NCBI GenBank assembly: GCA_001799895.1
Contig: MGUI01000031.1
Span: forward strand, 1 to 60,298
DNA: 60,298 bases
Origin: Elusimicrobia bacterium GWD2_63_28
GTDB taxonomy: Bacteria; Elusimicrobiota; Elusimicrobia; Elusimicrobiales; UBA9959
Direction: 5' to 3'
Positions 29,301 to 37,499 of this stretch are shown here, in pieces (within the stretch, counting starts at the first letter, position 1; each line of letters starts with the position of its first letter). The translations under genes and the position numbers were made by a program. The notes beneath the pieces were generated by a model, which worked only from the letters and a program-made list of their open reading frames with translations, did not search any database and had not been told where the DNA came from.

Positions 29301-32300
29301 TGCGGGAATACGCGCAGGCCGCTGGTCACGAGCGGGATGCCGCTCAGGGGAGCGAAACCGGCGGAATTAGCGATTACGCCGCTCACCGCTTCGGTAGTGG
29401 TTTTCGCGTTGAAGACATTCGGGTCCGTCAGGTCGGCCGGGTTGGTGCTGTAGCGTATGATGTAATGGCCGGAGGCGATATCCTGCGGATACGTCCAGTA
29501 CAGGTTTACGGCCTCCAGGCTGGCGCCGGCGTCGGTGACGAGGTCGGAGAGGGCGGCCAGGTAATTTACCAGCTTGGGCTGCGCGGCTATCGGGTAGATG
29601 GCCTGCTGGGCCATGTCGCCCTGGGTAACGAAAGAACCCGAAGAAGGAACCGACACGGAGATATCGCTGCCCTCCGCCGTGATGGCCGGGGTGAGCGTGA
29701 CGAAGATCGCCTCCTGCGCGGTGCCGATGACTGCGTTCAGGCCGCTGAAGTCGAAGAGATGCGCGGCGCCGGTGACGGTGCCGCTGGAGATGAGTTCGTC
29801 CCCCATGTCCCAGATTCCGCTCTGGTTGTAGTCGCTGTACAGGCCGACGGAGGCGATATTGTAATAGGTACTGCCGGGATTGACGTCGATGTACAGCCCG
29901 GAAATACCCACCTCTCCCGTAAGCGTATACGGAACGAGCTTGAGGGCGGCCGCTTCCTGGCCGGCCAGGTAGAAGGCCGGAGAAACGTCGGCGCTGGAAA
30001 TATAGACCACGGGCAGCGTGCCGCTGATCGGGGCCAGGAGCACGGTGGCCGCGTCGCTGGTGGGGTCCTGAGCTCCGCCGCCGCCGGTATTCTGGAGGCC
30101 GGCGACGTAGAAGTTGCCGGTAGTGGGATACAGGCCCAGGCTCGAGCCTTCAGTGTGAAGGTCCGGCAGGACGCTGTCGGCGCGGGAGAGGAACACCAGG
30201 GAGGGGCTGTATTTCAGCACCATCGTATGGTCAAAAGTCCCGTTGTAATTCTTGCCCAGCGTATAGACGTAGCCGTCGGGGGCGACCAGGACGTCATGCC
30301 CCATTTCGAAAGAATCCCCGTCGTACAGGGCCTGCCCGAGCAGGGACAGGTCCTGCGAGTAGCGCAGGGTAGCGGTGCGCCTGTCTCCGGGCGTACCTCC
30401 GGTAAGGCCCACGTAGACGTCGTGGGTGTTGGCGTTTACGGCTATGCCGGCATTAACCTCAAGTTCGCCGGACTCGTTGGCGTATGTGGCGGAAGAGATA
30501 AAGGCCAGCGTGGCGGCGTCGAACTTGGCCGTCAGGTAATAGGCCGAGCTGGCGAGCCAGTTTTCGCCCACCGCGTAGATATAGCCGTTATCGGCCGCCA
30601 GGTCCCAGACGCGGGTCTGCAGCACTTCGGCGCCGAAAGTAAGGGCGGTATTAGCCGTATTGCTGGAAGAGAAAGCCAGGTCCGCAGCATAGCGGGCCAG
30701 GGTCCAGCCGGCTGCGCCGCTGCCGACCAGGTAAACATTATCGGAAGCGTCAAGCACCACGCCCGGGTCGTAGACTCCGGCCAGGGTGGTGGAAGAGACC
30801 AGCCCCAGGTCGGCGTCGTAGCGGAGCAGGGCGCCGTCGCCGGAGGCTGCGCCGGAGACATAAATGCCGTTGGCGTTGAGGGCGACTCCGCCCACCGAGA
30901 AGCCGTTGGCGCCGGTAAGCGTAGCGGAAGAAGACATGCCGCCGGAGGCCGTATACCTTACGACAAGCCCCTGGTCATTGCCCGCCACTGAAGAGACAAT
31001 GGTGACGTAGGCGTCGCCGTTGGCGGGGTTGACCGCCAGGCTCGTGGCGTAGTCGTAATCAGGGCCGGAATATACCGCGGCGGTGGTGAAATCACCGGAG
31101 AAGGCGCCAGCGGGAGCCATCCCGCCGGACATCGGGGCGAAGCGCATGGTAGCCATGTCCTCTACGCTGCCATCTCTGAGCCCGCCCGTCACATAGCTGT
31201 AGCCGGTGGCGGGGTCCACGTCGAGCGCGAACCCGGTGAAACTGCTAAAGGTACCGGAATTGCCGGCGCTGGAGAGGAAGACCAGGTTCGGGGTGTACTT
31301 GGCCACGAAGGCGAGGTCGCGGGAACCGTCATAATACTTGCCGAGCGCGTAAACGTTGCCATCCGCGTCCAGTTTGACGTCCGTGCCGAGGCCGTAGGGC
31401 TGGTTGGCGAACACGTCCGCGCCCAGCGGGTTGAGGTCGGCGGAATAGCGGACAGTAGCCAGCTGGCGGTAAGACTCGGTGCCGACGGTGCCGGCCATGT
31501 ACACGTCGTGTGTGACGGGGTTGACGGCCAGGCGGTTGAGCGCCGGGGATTCAGCGTAAGCATTGGCGAAGGCGGCGGAAGAAACCCAAACCAGGGTGTC
31601 GGCGTCCAGTTTGGCGAGCGCGTAAGAAGTAGCGCCTTCGAAGAGGTAAGACGTACCTGTGACGTAGACGTAGCCGTTATCCACGGCGATGCCGCGGCCT
31701 TCGTCGAAACCGCCGGCATCAAAGGTAGCCGCGGGAACCAGCTGCTGAAGAGCGGCGTCATACTTGGCAACTTTATAATCGTTGCCTGCGCCCTCGCCCC
31801 AGTTGGAGCCTATGACATATACATTGCCGGCCGCGTCCAGCGCAATTTCACGCGCGCTGGAATCGCCGGGCAGCACGGCCACGGAACTGACCACGAGGTC
31901 ATGGCTGTACTTGGCCGTAACAAACCCGGTGCCTTCGCCCTGGGCGGCCACGTAGACGCCGTTGGCGTTCACGGCAACGCCCATGGCGTACATGCCGGAG
32001 AGGCCGATAGAAGAAACCATCACGCCGGCGCTGTCGTATTTAATTACCAGGCCGCCGGTGCTTTCGGATCCGCCTACGGCGTAAATATTTCCGCCGTAGA
32101 AAGCCACGTCCATGCCGAGCTCGTTGCCGGCGTAGTCAAAGCCCGAGCCAGTAGCGCTGGAGAAGTCGCCGGTAAAGCTGGGAACACTGCTGCCGGTGCC
32201 TGCCGGGATATTGAGGAGGCGCGGCAGGCTGTCGCCGCCGGATTTCTCTATCCAGCCGACCAGCGCGCCGCCCGCGCCGTCGGTGGAGACGTCTATCTTA

Positions 32301-35300
32301 AGGCAATCGGAAGAGAGGCCCACCTCGTAGTAAGGGTTGAAGAGGAAGTCGCCGGCCTTGCTCATCTTCTGGTAGCCGACCTGGTGGTAATTACCTTCCG
32401 GCAGGCCGGTGGCCCAGGGGTTGAACGCTATGTGGTAGGCGGAGGCAGCGGGGTCGTAAACAAAATTCTGCTCTCCGTCAGAGGTGTAGCCCAGCAGCTT
32501 GCCGCCCAGGGCAAAGGCGGGCGCAAGGCCGGTGCCGTCGGCCAGGGCGCGCACTATGCGCACCTCGGTGCTGCCGAACATGCTGCTGGTGGAGTACATC
32601 ACGGAGAAGCCTTCGTCGTCGGCTGCCAGCGCAAGGTTGAGATGTTCGCTGGCGGGCAGGTCCGCGGCGGTCAGCTGTACCGGGGTAGTCCAGCCGGAGG
32701 CCGCGGCGCCGGTGGCGCCGTCGTAGCGCTGCGCGTAAAGCGTGCGCGCGGCGGCTGCGGAGCTGGACCACATTACATAGGCGCCGCCGGCGCCGTCGGG
32801 AGCCGTCTCCAGGTCGTAGCCGAGTTGGGCCACGGACGCTTCAAGTGAAGCGGGGCCCCAATCTATGGTGCCGGCGGCAGTAATCTTGACGCCGTTGATC
32901 TGCAGGAAACCGTCCGGCGTGGGCTGCTCGGTGTCGCCGCCCCAGAAGAACAGGAAAGAACCGTCGGCGCCGTAAGTGCCGGCGCCTTCGCCGGCAAAGT
33001 TCACGGCCGGAATAGCCACGCCCTGCGAAGTCGCGCAGGTGCCGGACGGCCAGAGGCAACTGCCGCTGGCGTCCACGCTCTGGGCGACCAGGGAAATGTC
33101 GGTTTCAGTCTGAATGTAGCCGAAGATCGCAAAGAGGCCGCCCGCGGGGTTGGCTATGAATTCCCCCCCGTCCACCGGCCCGGTGGAGACCTGTACGCCG
33201 CTGGCGCCAAACATGGCGGTGCCGCCGGAGCCGTAGCGCTGGGCATAAGCCTGGCCGCCGGCGAACCAGCCGACATAGAGACCGCCGACTCCGTCCGGCA
33301 GGGCATAAATATCCCTGGTGTCAACAGGCGAGAGAGTGACCGCCTGGCTCCATTCAGTTCCGCCGGTGTGTTTGGCGTAAATCATGCGCAGGCCGCCCGG
33401 GGCCACGGTGCTGTCCCAGACCATGTAGGAACCGCCGGCGCCGTCGGCCACCAGCTTCAGCTGGTCGGTGCCCTCGATGTATTCTTCGGGCACGGGGCCG
33501 TTAACAGCGGAAATTGCGCCGACGCCGCCGCTCAGGCCGCCGAGGCCGTCCGGGATCACGCCGGCGAGGTAAACCTCGGCGGCCGTGCCGGCCACGCCAA
33601 AGGCCAGGGCCCCGGGGGCCATGCCGTAGGGCATGGGCACGGAAGCCAGGCTGGACGCCACGGGCTCGAAAGATTCGGCCGCGTACTTGGTCACGCGGGC
33701 CTGGTTCATGTCGGACTGCGCCGCCACGTAGAGGTTGAGCCCGTCGATCTTCAGGTCGCCGAAGTGATCGGCGCCCGCCATATTGGCGGAGGAGAAGGAG
33801 GCCAGGTTCGCCCGGTCGAAGCGGAAAATGGCCGTGCGGGTGCTGGTCTCTACCAGCGTGCTGAAGGCCGCGTAAACCCAGCTCGAGTCGGCCGCCACGC
33901 GGATATTGTTGAAGCCCTCGCCTTCGGGGAAGACAATGGGATAGACGGTGCCGGTGTCCTGCCAGTCCGCCTTGGTCAGCCCGGAGGTGGCGTCCAGGCG
34001 GATCAGGTTAACGGCGTCGGTCACGATGCCGGTCACGAACACGTCGGTGCCGTCCACGTCGATGCCGTAGCCCTGGTCGGGCCCGGCGTTCAGGTCGCTC
34101 CAATCCTCGAGCGGCGCAAAATCCTCGGAGACTTTGACCACCCGGATATCGTAATCCCCCGAGTTGTCGACGGTGGAAACGGCGTAGACATTACCCTGCG
34201 CGTCGAAATCCAGCTGGCGGGCGCCCTGGTAGCCGGCTACGGTGTAGGTAGAGACTAAAGCGAGACCCGAAGTATAACGGAAGAGGCGTATCCCGGAAAT
34301 GGCCCCCTGGGCGGCGACGTAGAGGTCGCCGTTATAGGTGTTAAACTTCAGGTCGTTGAAGGTGGCGTACTTCACCACCACAGACGCCACATCGACGCCG
34401 AAGTTGTTGAACTTTACGATGGCGGAATCGGTAAGGTTGGTGAGCAGCAGGTATTTATTATCGTCCGCGTCCGCGGCCAGGGCGGTGGCAAAAGTGGTAT
34501 TGCCGTTTATGCGGCAGTCTCCGCCGGAAGCGAAGTCGGCGGCGCAGATGACCGAAGCCGACTGAGCCTCGGTGGACCACGGGTTGGGGATCTGGTTGCC
34601 GTCTATCATGGCCACGTCTATGCCTGTGGCGTCGGCGGAGACGACGTCTATCGGCTGGGGGGTGCCGAGCTGGCCGTACACGCCCCACGGGTCGGTAACC
34701 GCCGCCAGAGGCCAGGCGTCAGAGGCGGTCATGGCCATGTAATACACCCCGGCCGGGACGTTGGGGATGGTGTAAACCTGGGGAGAAGCCGGCACCGGGT
34801 AATTGACAAAATAAGGAGTGCCGCGGAAATCGGGAGAAGTGCTGACCCAGATGGTCAGCGGTGAGGAGAAAGTCCCGGCATAGGTAACAGTGCCGGAGAT
34901 CTGGCGCATGGCCGGGCCGGCCCCGCCCGCAAGCGGGGCAAAGCGCACGGTGCGCATGTCGAAGCCGGGCTCGGTGCCGAGTCCGTCGGAAAAATAAACG
35001 CCGGTGACATAGCTGTAGCCGGTAAAGGGGTCAAGCGCCAGGCCGCTGGCTTCGTAGCCATAGGTCTGCACGCTGGCCGCGCTGGACAGGAAAACAAGGG
35101 TGGGGCTATACTTCAGCAGGACCGGGTAGTCGTCGCCGGTGCCGGGATTATAGGAGCCGGTCATCAGTACGCTGCCGGTGCTGTCAATAACCACGTCGGC
35201 CGCGGCGGCATAGCTGACGCCGGCAAAAGGCTGCGTCCCCAGGTTCGCCAGGTCCTGGCTGAACCTGGCCAGCTTCATCTCGGTATGCGAGCCGTTGAGG

Positions 35301-37423
35301 GCCGCGTAAATGTCGTGGGTAAGCGGGTTAACGGCTATCCTGCCGCCGACGGGATGTACCGCGTCCAGATAGACCCCGGAGATCGAGGAGGAGGAATAGG
35401 AGGACAAATAACCTGCCTCGCTGAACTTAGCCAACACAAAATAGGTGGTGTTGGAGATGAGGCTGTGGCCGGCGAGGTAGACATTGTCCCCGTCCACGGC
35501 CAGGCCCGAGGCGGTGTCCTTGTGCGTGGTCAGCGCACTGGCGAAGCCGTTTTCAGACGTAGCCGCAACCAGGCCCGAGTCGAACATGGCGATATGGTAG
35601 TCGCCGGTGGACAGGTCGGACCCCGCCACGAAAACATTGCCGGCCGCGGACAGCGCTATGGCGGCGCCCTCGGATAGGCTATAACCCGCGGTATTCGAAG
35701 CGACAAAACCCAGGGCAGGGGTGTACTTGGCAACAAAGATTCGGGTGGCGTCGGAGCCGACGACGTAAACGCCGTTGGTGTTGACGGCCAGGCCGTTGAA
35801 AGCCACTCCGGCCATGGTGGCGGATGAAAGTACTGTCGACCCCGTAGCGTTGTACCTGACGATAAACCCGCCGGTGGGAGAGGTAACGCCCACCACATAC
35901 AGGCTGTTGTCGTAGAAAACGGAGGCCGCGGGGGCGTCATAATTGCCGCCGTCAAAACTGGCGCCCTCGGGCAGCGCGAAACTGCCGGTGAAACCGGCGC
36001 CAACCGGCGCGGCCGGGACGGTTATTTTCTGGGCGTAAATGGACGAGGAGATCATTACGCCGACGATAAAATCGTTGTTGGCGTCCACGGCGAAGGCGTC
36101 GTGGTTGGAGACATCCGAAGGGAAACCGGACATTACCGCATGCCCGGCCACCAGCGTCTGGCCGTCGCTATTAAGAACGGCCGCGTTCAGGGCCTTAAAT
36201 TCGCTGCCGTACTGGTAGGCTATGGCCACCGCGCCGGCGGTATTGGAGGAAATGGTAAGGTTGCTGCCGTCCATGCTGAGCCCGGTACCCTGCAGCAGGG
36301 TATCCACAGCCGTGTTCCAGGCAATGCCGCTGCCGTCCGCCTTCAGCAGCGCTACGCGTATCTCGGCGTTGGTGGCAACGTCTTCCGCCCAGGCCACTAC
36401 CACGCCGCTGGCGGTGGAGAGGCTGTACCAGGCCCCGTTATCGCCGCTCATCCCGTAATTGCTGTTGAGATAAGGGGTGGTGTAGAGGGTATAATCCCAG
36501 GCCGGGTATTGGACGCCGCTGGCGTTTATGCGGATGGCCCTGATGTGCTGGGTTACTATGTCGCTCCAGACTATGTAGGCACCGGAAGCGCCGTCGGGGA
36601 GCAAGGATACGTTATTGGTGTTGGCTGTGGTGGAATAGACAACGCTCCAGTTTATAGCGCCCTGGGAATCCACGCGGAAAGCCGTGAAGGTCTGCTGATC
36701 GTCGCTGATATTGAGGAAAATAGCGCCGGGATAGGTCTGCCCCGCGCCGGCGGGAGAAGGGACGGCTATGTACGGGGCCGTGCCTACGGCTACGCCATTG
36801 CCCGACGAGAAAGGGGCGAGGACGGTACCGTCGTTGAGATTGAAAGCCCTGATAAAGCTGCCGGGCAGCTCGCCTTCCACGGCGGTGGAGATCATTACAA
36901 AACCGAAAGCCTCGCCGCCCAGGACGGGAACCATGTTGCAGCCGACTACCGGGTCGGAATTGATAAGCACGGGGTTAAGGGTCCAGCCCGGGCGCAGCGC
37001 GCCGGAAGAATCCATATCCGTGATATAGCAGTTGGAGGAAACCTCGTCCACATACTTGACCAGCAGGCCGCCTGCCCCGTCGGGGTTGGCCTCGCTGGCG
37101 TCGGGGCCCGTGTTCTCCCCCATCGTGACGCCGGCCGCCACCGCGGCGGTGCTGACCCATACGTAAGAGCCGTCAGAATTGGCGAGCTGCTGGGCGGCTA
37201 TGCCGAAGGTAAGGGGAGTGAGGTAATTGGTCCACACCACGTTGGCGTTGCCGCCGGGCGCGGGGAGGAAGGAGACGGAGTTCCTGTCCGCGAAAACTTC
37301 GCCGGTTACGTTCTTGCCGCCGTAGTCGGCGGTACTCCACTGGGCCAGGGCCGTCGAGGCGCTACAGGCCGCGATCACGGCCGCCCCCAGCAGGTTTATG
37401 AAAATGTTTTTGATCTTGCTCAT
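20321..37423 (-). CDS. Giant (5,700-residue) secreted multi-beta-propeller protein with C-terminal FlgD-like Ig domain
   Basis: The uninterrupted 17.1-kb gene encodes an exported protein. The signal sequence ends either at ALA-Q (about residue 27) or at a lipobox-like IAAC (C20). Residues 30-470 and 1330-1740 are propeller-like (ADGAGGxYVxW repeats). Three related SBBP-type propeller modules of about 360 residues lie at 472-832, 1745-2100 and 2105-2468, with repeating GNVYVxG and VAKYxP strands. Three larger modules of about 500 residues, each an Fn3-like domain plus a propeller, lie at 2618-3109, 3109-3618 and 3618-4145. From 4150 to about 5270 there are carboxypeptidase-regulatory-like (CNA-B/Cna-like) beta sandwiches (AADGSFRFENLPAGIYRLEV). 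Residues about 5588-5700 are an FlgD-Ig/type-IX-like domain (PNPFN, YNLAGEKVRTI, WDGKNDTNQDVASGVYF). It is probably a surface adhesin or display scaffold. No enzyme motif was seen. GGAG lies 7 bases before the ATG. Confidence 0.88.
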   Translation of the reverse strand: MSKIKNIFINLLGAAVIAACSASTALAQWSTADYGGKNVTGEVFADRNSVSFLPAPGGNANVVWTNYLTPLTFGIAAQQLANSDGSYVWVSTAAVAAGVTMGENTGPDASEANPDGAGGLLVKYVDEVSSNCYITDMDSSGALRPGWTLNPVLINSDPVVGCNMVPVLGGEAFGFVMISTAVEGELPGSFIRAFNLNDGTVLAPFSSGNGVAVGTAPYIAVPSPAGAGQTYPGAIFLNISDDQQTFTAFRVDSQGAINWSVVYSTTANTNNVSLLPDGASGAYIVWSDIVTQHIRAIRINASGVQYPAWDYTLYTTPYLNSNYGMSGDNGAWYSLSTASGVVVAWAEDVATNAEIRVALLKADGSGIAWNTAVDTLLQGTGLSMDGSNLTISSNTAGAVAIAYQYGSEFKALNAAVLNSDGQTLVAGHAVMSGFPSDVSNHDAFAVDANNDFIVGVMISSSIYAQKITVPAAPVGAGFTGSFALPEGASFDGGNYDAPAASVFYDNSLYVVGVTSPTGGFIVRYNATGSTVLSSATMAGVAFNGLAVNTNGVYVVGSDATRIFVAKYTPALGFVASNTAGYSLSEGAAIALSAAGNVFVAGSDLSTGDYHIAMFDSGLVAATSENGFASALTTHKDTASGLAVDGDNVYLAGHSLISNTTYFVLAKFSEAGYLSSYSSSSISGVYLDAVHPVGGRIAVNPLTHDIYAALNGSHTEMKLARFSQDLANLGTQPFAGVSYAAAADVVIDSTGSVLMTGSYNPGTGDDYPVLLKYSPTLVFLSSAASVQTYGYEASGLALDPFTGYSYVTGVYFSDGLGTEPGFDMRTVRFAPLAGGAGPAMRQISGTVTYAGTFSSPLTIWVSTSPDFRGTPYFVNYPVPASPQVYTIPNVPAGVYYMAMTASDAWPLAAVTDPWGVYGQLGTPQPIDVVSADATGIDVAMIDGNQIPNPWSTEAQSASVICAADFASGGDCRINGNTTFATALAADADDNKYLLLTNLTDSAIVKFNNFGVDVASVVVKYATFNDLKFNTYNGDLYVAAQGAISGIRLFRYTSGLALVSTYTVAGYQGARQLDFDAQGNVYAVSTVDNSGDYDIRVVKVSEDFAPLEDWSDLNAGPDQGYGIDVDGTDVFVTGIVTDAVNLIRLDATSGLTKADWQDTGTVYPIVFPEGEGFNNIRVAADSSWVYAAFSTLVETSTRTAIFRFDRANLASFSSANMAGADHFGDLKIDGLNLYVAAQSDMNQARVTKYAAESFEPVASSLASVPMPYGMAPGALAFGVAGTAAEVYLAGVIPDGLGGLSGGVGAISAVNGPVPEEYIEGTDQLKLVADGAGGSYMVWDSTVAPGGLRMIYAKHTGGTEWSQAVTLSPVDTRDIYALPDGVGGLYVGWFAGGQAYAQRYGSGGTAMFGASGVQVSTGPVDGGEFIANPAGGLFAIFGYIQTETDISLVAQSVDASGSCLWPSGTCATSQGVAIPAVNFAGEGAGTYGADGSFLFFWGGDTEQPTPDGFLQINGVKITAAGTIDWGPASLEASVAQLGYDLETAPDGAGGAYVMWSSSAAAARTLYAQRYDGATGAAASGWTTPVQLTAADLPASEHLNLALAADDEGFSVMYSTSSMFGSTEVRIVRALADGTGLAPAFALGGKLLGYTSDGEQNFVYDPAASAYHIAFNPWATGLPEGNYHQVGYQKMSKAGDFLFNPYYEVGLSSDCLKIDVSTDGAGGALVGWIEKSGGDSLPRLLNIPAGTGSSVPSFTGDFSSATGSGFDYAGNELGMDVAFYGGNIYAVGGSESTGGLVIKYDSAGVMVSSIGLSGMYAMGVAVNANGVYVAAQGEGTGFVTAKYSHDLVVSSVAVLPGDSSAREIALDAAGNVYVIGSNWGEGAGNDYKVAKYDAALQQLVPAATFDAGGFDEGRGIAVDNGYVYVTGTSYLFEGATSYALAKLDADTLVWVSSAAFANAYAESPALNRLAVNPVTHDVYMAGTVGTESYRQLATVRYSADLNPLGADVFANQPYGLGTDVKLDADGNVYALGKYYDGSRDLAFVAKYTPNLVFLSSAGNSGTFSSFTGFALDVDPATGYSYVTGGLRDGSVEDMATMRFAPMSGGMAPAGAFSGDFTTAAVYSGPDYDYATSLAVNPANGDAYVTIVSSVAGNDQGLVVRYTASGGMSSSATLTGANGFSVGGVALNANGIYVSGAASGDGALLRYDADLGLVSSTTLAGVYDPGVVLDASDNVYLVGSGAAGWTLARYAADLAFSSSNTANTALTFGAEVLQTRVWDLAADNGYIYAVGENWLASSAYYLTAKFDAATLAFISSATYANESGELEVNAGIAVNANTHDVYVGLTGGTPGDRRTATLRYSQDLSLLGQALYDGDSFEMGHDVLVAPDGYVYTLGKNYNGTFDHTMVLKYSPSLVFLSRADSVLPDLHTEGSSLGLYPTTGNFYVAGLQNTGGGGAQDPTSDAATVLLAPISGTLPVVYISSADVSPAFYLAGQEAAALKLVPYTLTGEVGISGLYIDVNPGSTYYNIASVGLYSDYNQSGIWDMGDELISSGTVTGAAHLFDFSGLNAVIGTAQEAIFVTLTPAITAEGSDISVSVPSSGSFVTQGDMAQQAIYPIAAQPKLVNYLAALSDLVTDAGASLEAVNLYWTYPQDIASGHYIIRYSTNPADLTDPNVFNAKTTTEAVSGVIANSAGFAPLSGIPLVTSGLRVFPQYFAVWLYNGTSTSSVSNLAQNLYFPAMTATDGDAALNRRRGMYAGFEAGAKFARVSGEAGAYSALTFNSESLTFLALNAPDGSTRFYYDQTTPLALKDLAADPAGNAYALLQRDTEVAAAKFAPDGSVAWNTVLSPSAETAKAITWGGGAVYIATEFENGANSQDLHLYKRQDSNGNPVTDFIYDTAYLYGAGSYDEVNSLVFASDTSGAYLYAAGVSGTSQMAGTLHKFADSGAVISTVSTGNWPVRHSNPSGDYSRALAVKADLNGNLLVAGSEQRYDLNQGANIWLNKFNAYGASLFSVPARYNNQQSNGDDVPSSLDFDQFGNIYASGYTDMWNLGQGYNMLLAKFGPGGQFQSARVYDGGGYDMGMGVMVSTDNFAHVAGSFGGDNYFGVYSMPIGGAVANVQFFNAMEGPHTGSVDLLWNYTGQLPAGSTYYVQYSADAAPVWNKASAQIIAAAGPEFAGAVRSHRVGALPTLRYPGQEGTENRGNLYKFKVWITSAGLTTELPEAQTFARTPSAYDDTRYFGLERLSFMSGLSMPPNAITVDGAYVYHAFSGRADGANAGFGLRKYNTGQYLEWTKFFNHRDDRSYQVGTSTRDAAGNFYIVGTQYPYNNIVTGPEIMVAGKDSWIAKLNPAGDLVWSYAYDVSGLGTMDELYGAAVEGDYLYVAGASSTSANGMAVLAMKYDLRPSTGPSQVWSYTLNGSVLGDDFGYGVAVGTGAVYFSGTLQNATKDAIVIALNKTDGSLAGAPIQLNDPALNEEAYALAITTTTPPYLYLGGSVGGLGGSAYEDGALFKYTLAGVHEWTQTFDGKDGLNDEFYALEANGSGVIVAGYTQTGPEGKNSIFRKYTHEGQVAWTRGFNLVDDGDPYTTNPGDDEVYGLALGGDGRVYAAVALWGNNPGFYYFPEPNFGVTAQPGYVPSSVRLQWMSRMNLQAGSAFLVQYSTFSGVAWSSAAAQVRLVTDYDIYEGMSVDRSVFGLNTGRDMAGTPLGPLYYFKIWAEPYMQALIASAPPAGGAAPAPVKAGALPAELVSDVPAAARAADGWAFETMAMYPNEAKLFVMGTGQQFSGEKEFPGIARDGLGNIYTLANTDWNGSGGFALKKFNSAFMPLLTRYYSPGEWYQVKANRMAVDASGLYLTGYEWNTSGSTGKDLFVMKVDADGVAWKSTFNLADGDDVGYGVALDRFNNVYVAGAAFNGTSSDALVAKFSPAGVLLSTVTYDGSAGGADAAYGIAVEGLNVYAAGTSEETGKASQLWAGRFLSLGLSQISVINDGLDDAGAYSESAYDVAVDSLGYVYIAGQTYDGEGSVDAILYKSSANFVAAWAEPAEYGSQANGVDAAHGIAIGPAGSVYLAGYSERYDINQDKNLWLRRYAPDGTQLGEQEFHANAITGPNIYDYGPSADEGYSMVVDPAGYISVSGRFSGLSGVYRYKQVSTLVVNPRLTVNVSSAAAGTPFPGVAVTLIPFSATGGIDVLGSSSSVTNAAGTVSFQVPAGKQYFIALDKQGYNPSIKDQQMDPYGNFFVQLNADVTKNYTLSPRPAATPYYPVTVMVSSAAQNDYLVAEVFFTQTGEKAAYGIGRVPAGVTATTMTITNLPPAAAGAYTLGITIPNRGLAKSAVMSYVFPATATYSVSMSTLAGAVATTGGFDVGASTTPPSVEGVVKNFRTWAPIEQVRVRLYNRQEPCSGGMCEYNSFETLTDVNGKFSFYNVTSTAAVYNIIAQKAGYKRAGFADVSVTTASVQTAYREFQLQEATYTLRGYIRYRDVPVPNAEVMVWGDYDWYGGSDSYKNGYGMDTDARTRTAADGSFVFSTATANGLPDGQVRMNAAFFGNWMDLNEGNTKDFTQRDADDVRIVISSAGATGVPNSNCAKGRAWKLNAQTGACQSLASGEISFNIMPPSQNDYAVMSGSVTFVTSFTVTTANPLIISTMAPITVMAQQECSGDCSGNMSMGFAVISGTYTVNYATYSITLSTGVSYYTRVTSNEWGEVSSFKDRADFRSTMTTSVRMNFVVTKAGRLTGVVKMPDGSNYKPNYTQDQALYHRMDINVSGQNVSVSEGWNVDDYGAFEFPNLAPGLYTITMRPQGQGFRWAAPVVRDIAVVAGKTTQVTLKLENGLYVQPQIIGLPDISTPTWHYVMLPVPTGTEMNQTKITDMFFGEDIFAFDYSTTTQTWDKKIMQVGQYDFYLMMVARYSPEGGGSDPISFDQFSNFIGKVKAYNVQRNDSTPNLGTEFQPLPVNVLGSLGQDTFEGTIAGERLYTDADLDRIFSNMEELFPVIPSVMIYDAAGDLRGYTAGMPSEGDFPAFWAALGLKDKVQMRDYFEANLGRFMVPGLPPGRYTVVFNNPNYPPVAKEIDIPLAAAYPFDFDEQNIRVGTVHGTVRSTAPVSGAYPALDNAVVYLRHKTVEKFTETAADGSFRFENLPAGIYRLEVTREGFVKAGEKTSLAGDDSSRLDFYLTPSQTSMTGKVYLGKFPAPLTKSGVKVVAYDETFNVEHPTEYLPKIEATTNDSGEYELPGVVPGHNYKVTAFFGGKQPAMLDVSSETVTEGVTYLPDIVLRDVPPQIVVKVRRSPDSVNKADVTIKSPKALVTTPVCKVNPGEVYVTTSAVSLALVPGPNNTYQGQFIISMHQPFYNVYVAAGDGSNRMEKSVTFSPNNQAKTEQYIQDEAIQGGEVQMDKESEEYSGIELDTGGLAYSTYSATASSDFGNLVGGFFSALPSVRTVKTAKGDLSLTQAITDLMASEIYNMELQNASANKAFTLTLKYDKDKAVDNANLRIYQYDETTDSWNEVPGNYTTDPMLGVLSVGVASLSNASAGASAASTPLGRKRMGMSAVVNGRYVPSATSSSSSGRFAVFTARPAPSVPYASADYEVANLPNPFNLKDKTVTNIEGTAAFSGANSYTTRGTLIKYHLPTGKSGSVKFVIYNLAGEKVRTISDGVRAGGQMYYSEWDGKNDTNQDVASGVYFMLTYVGGEKLGTKAHKLAVIK

Positions 37424-37499
37424 AAGTTATCTCCGGCTGAAATACCGACGCTAAAAATTAATTCCCCTGAACGCTATCCCTTACAGACCGCTCTGCAGC

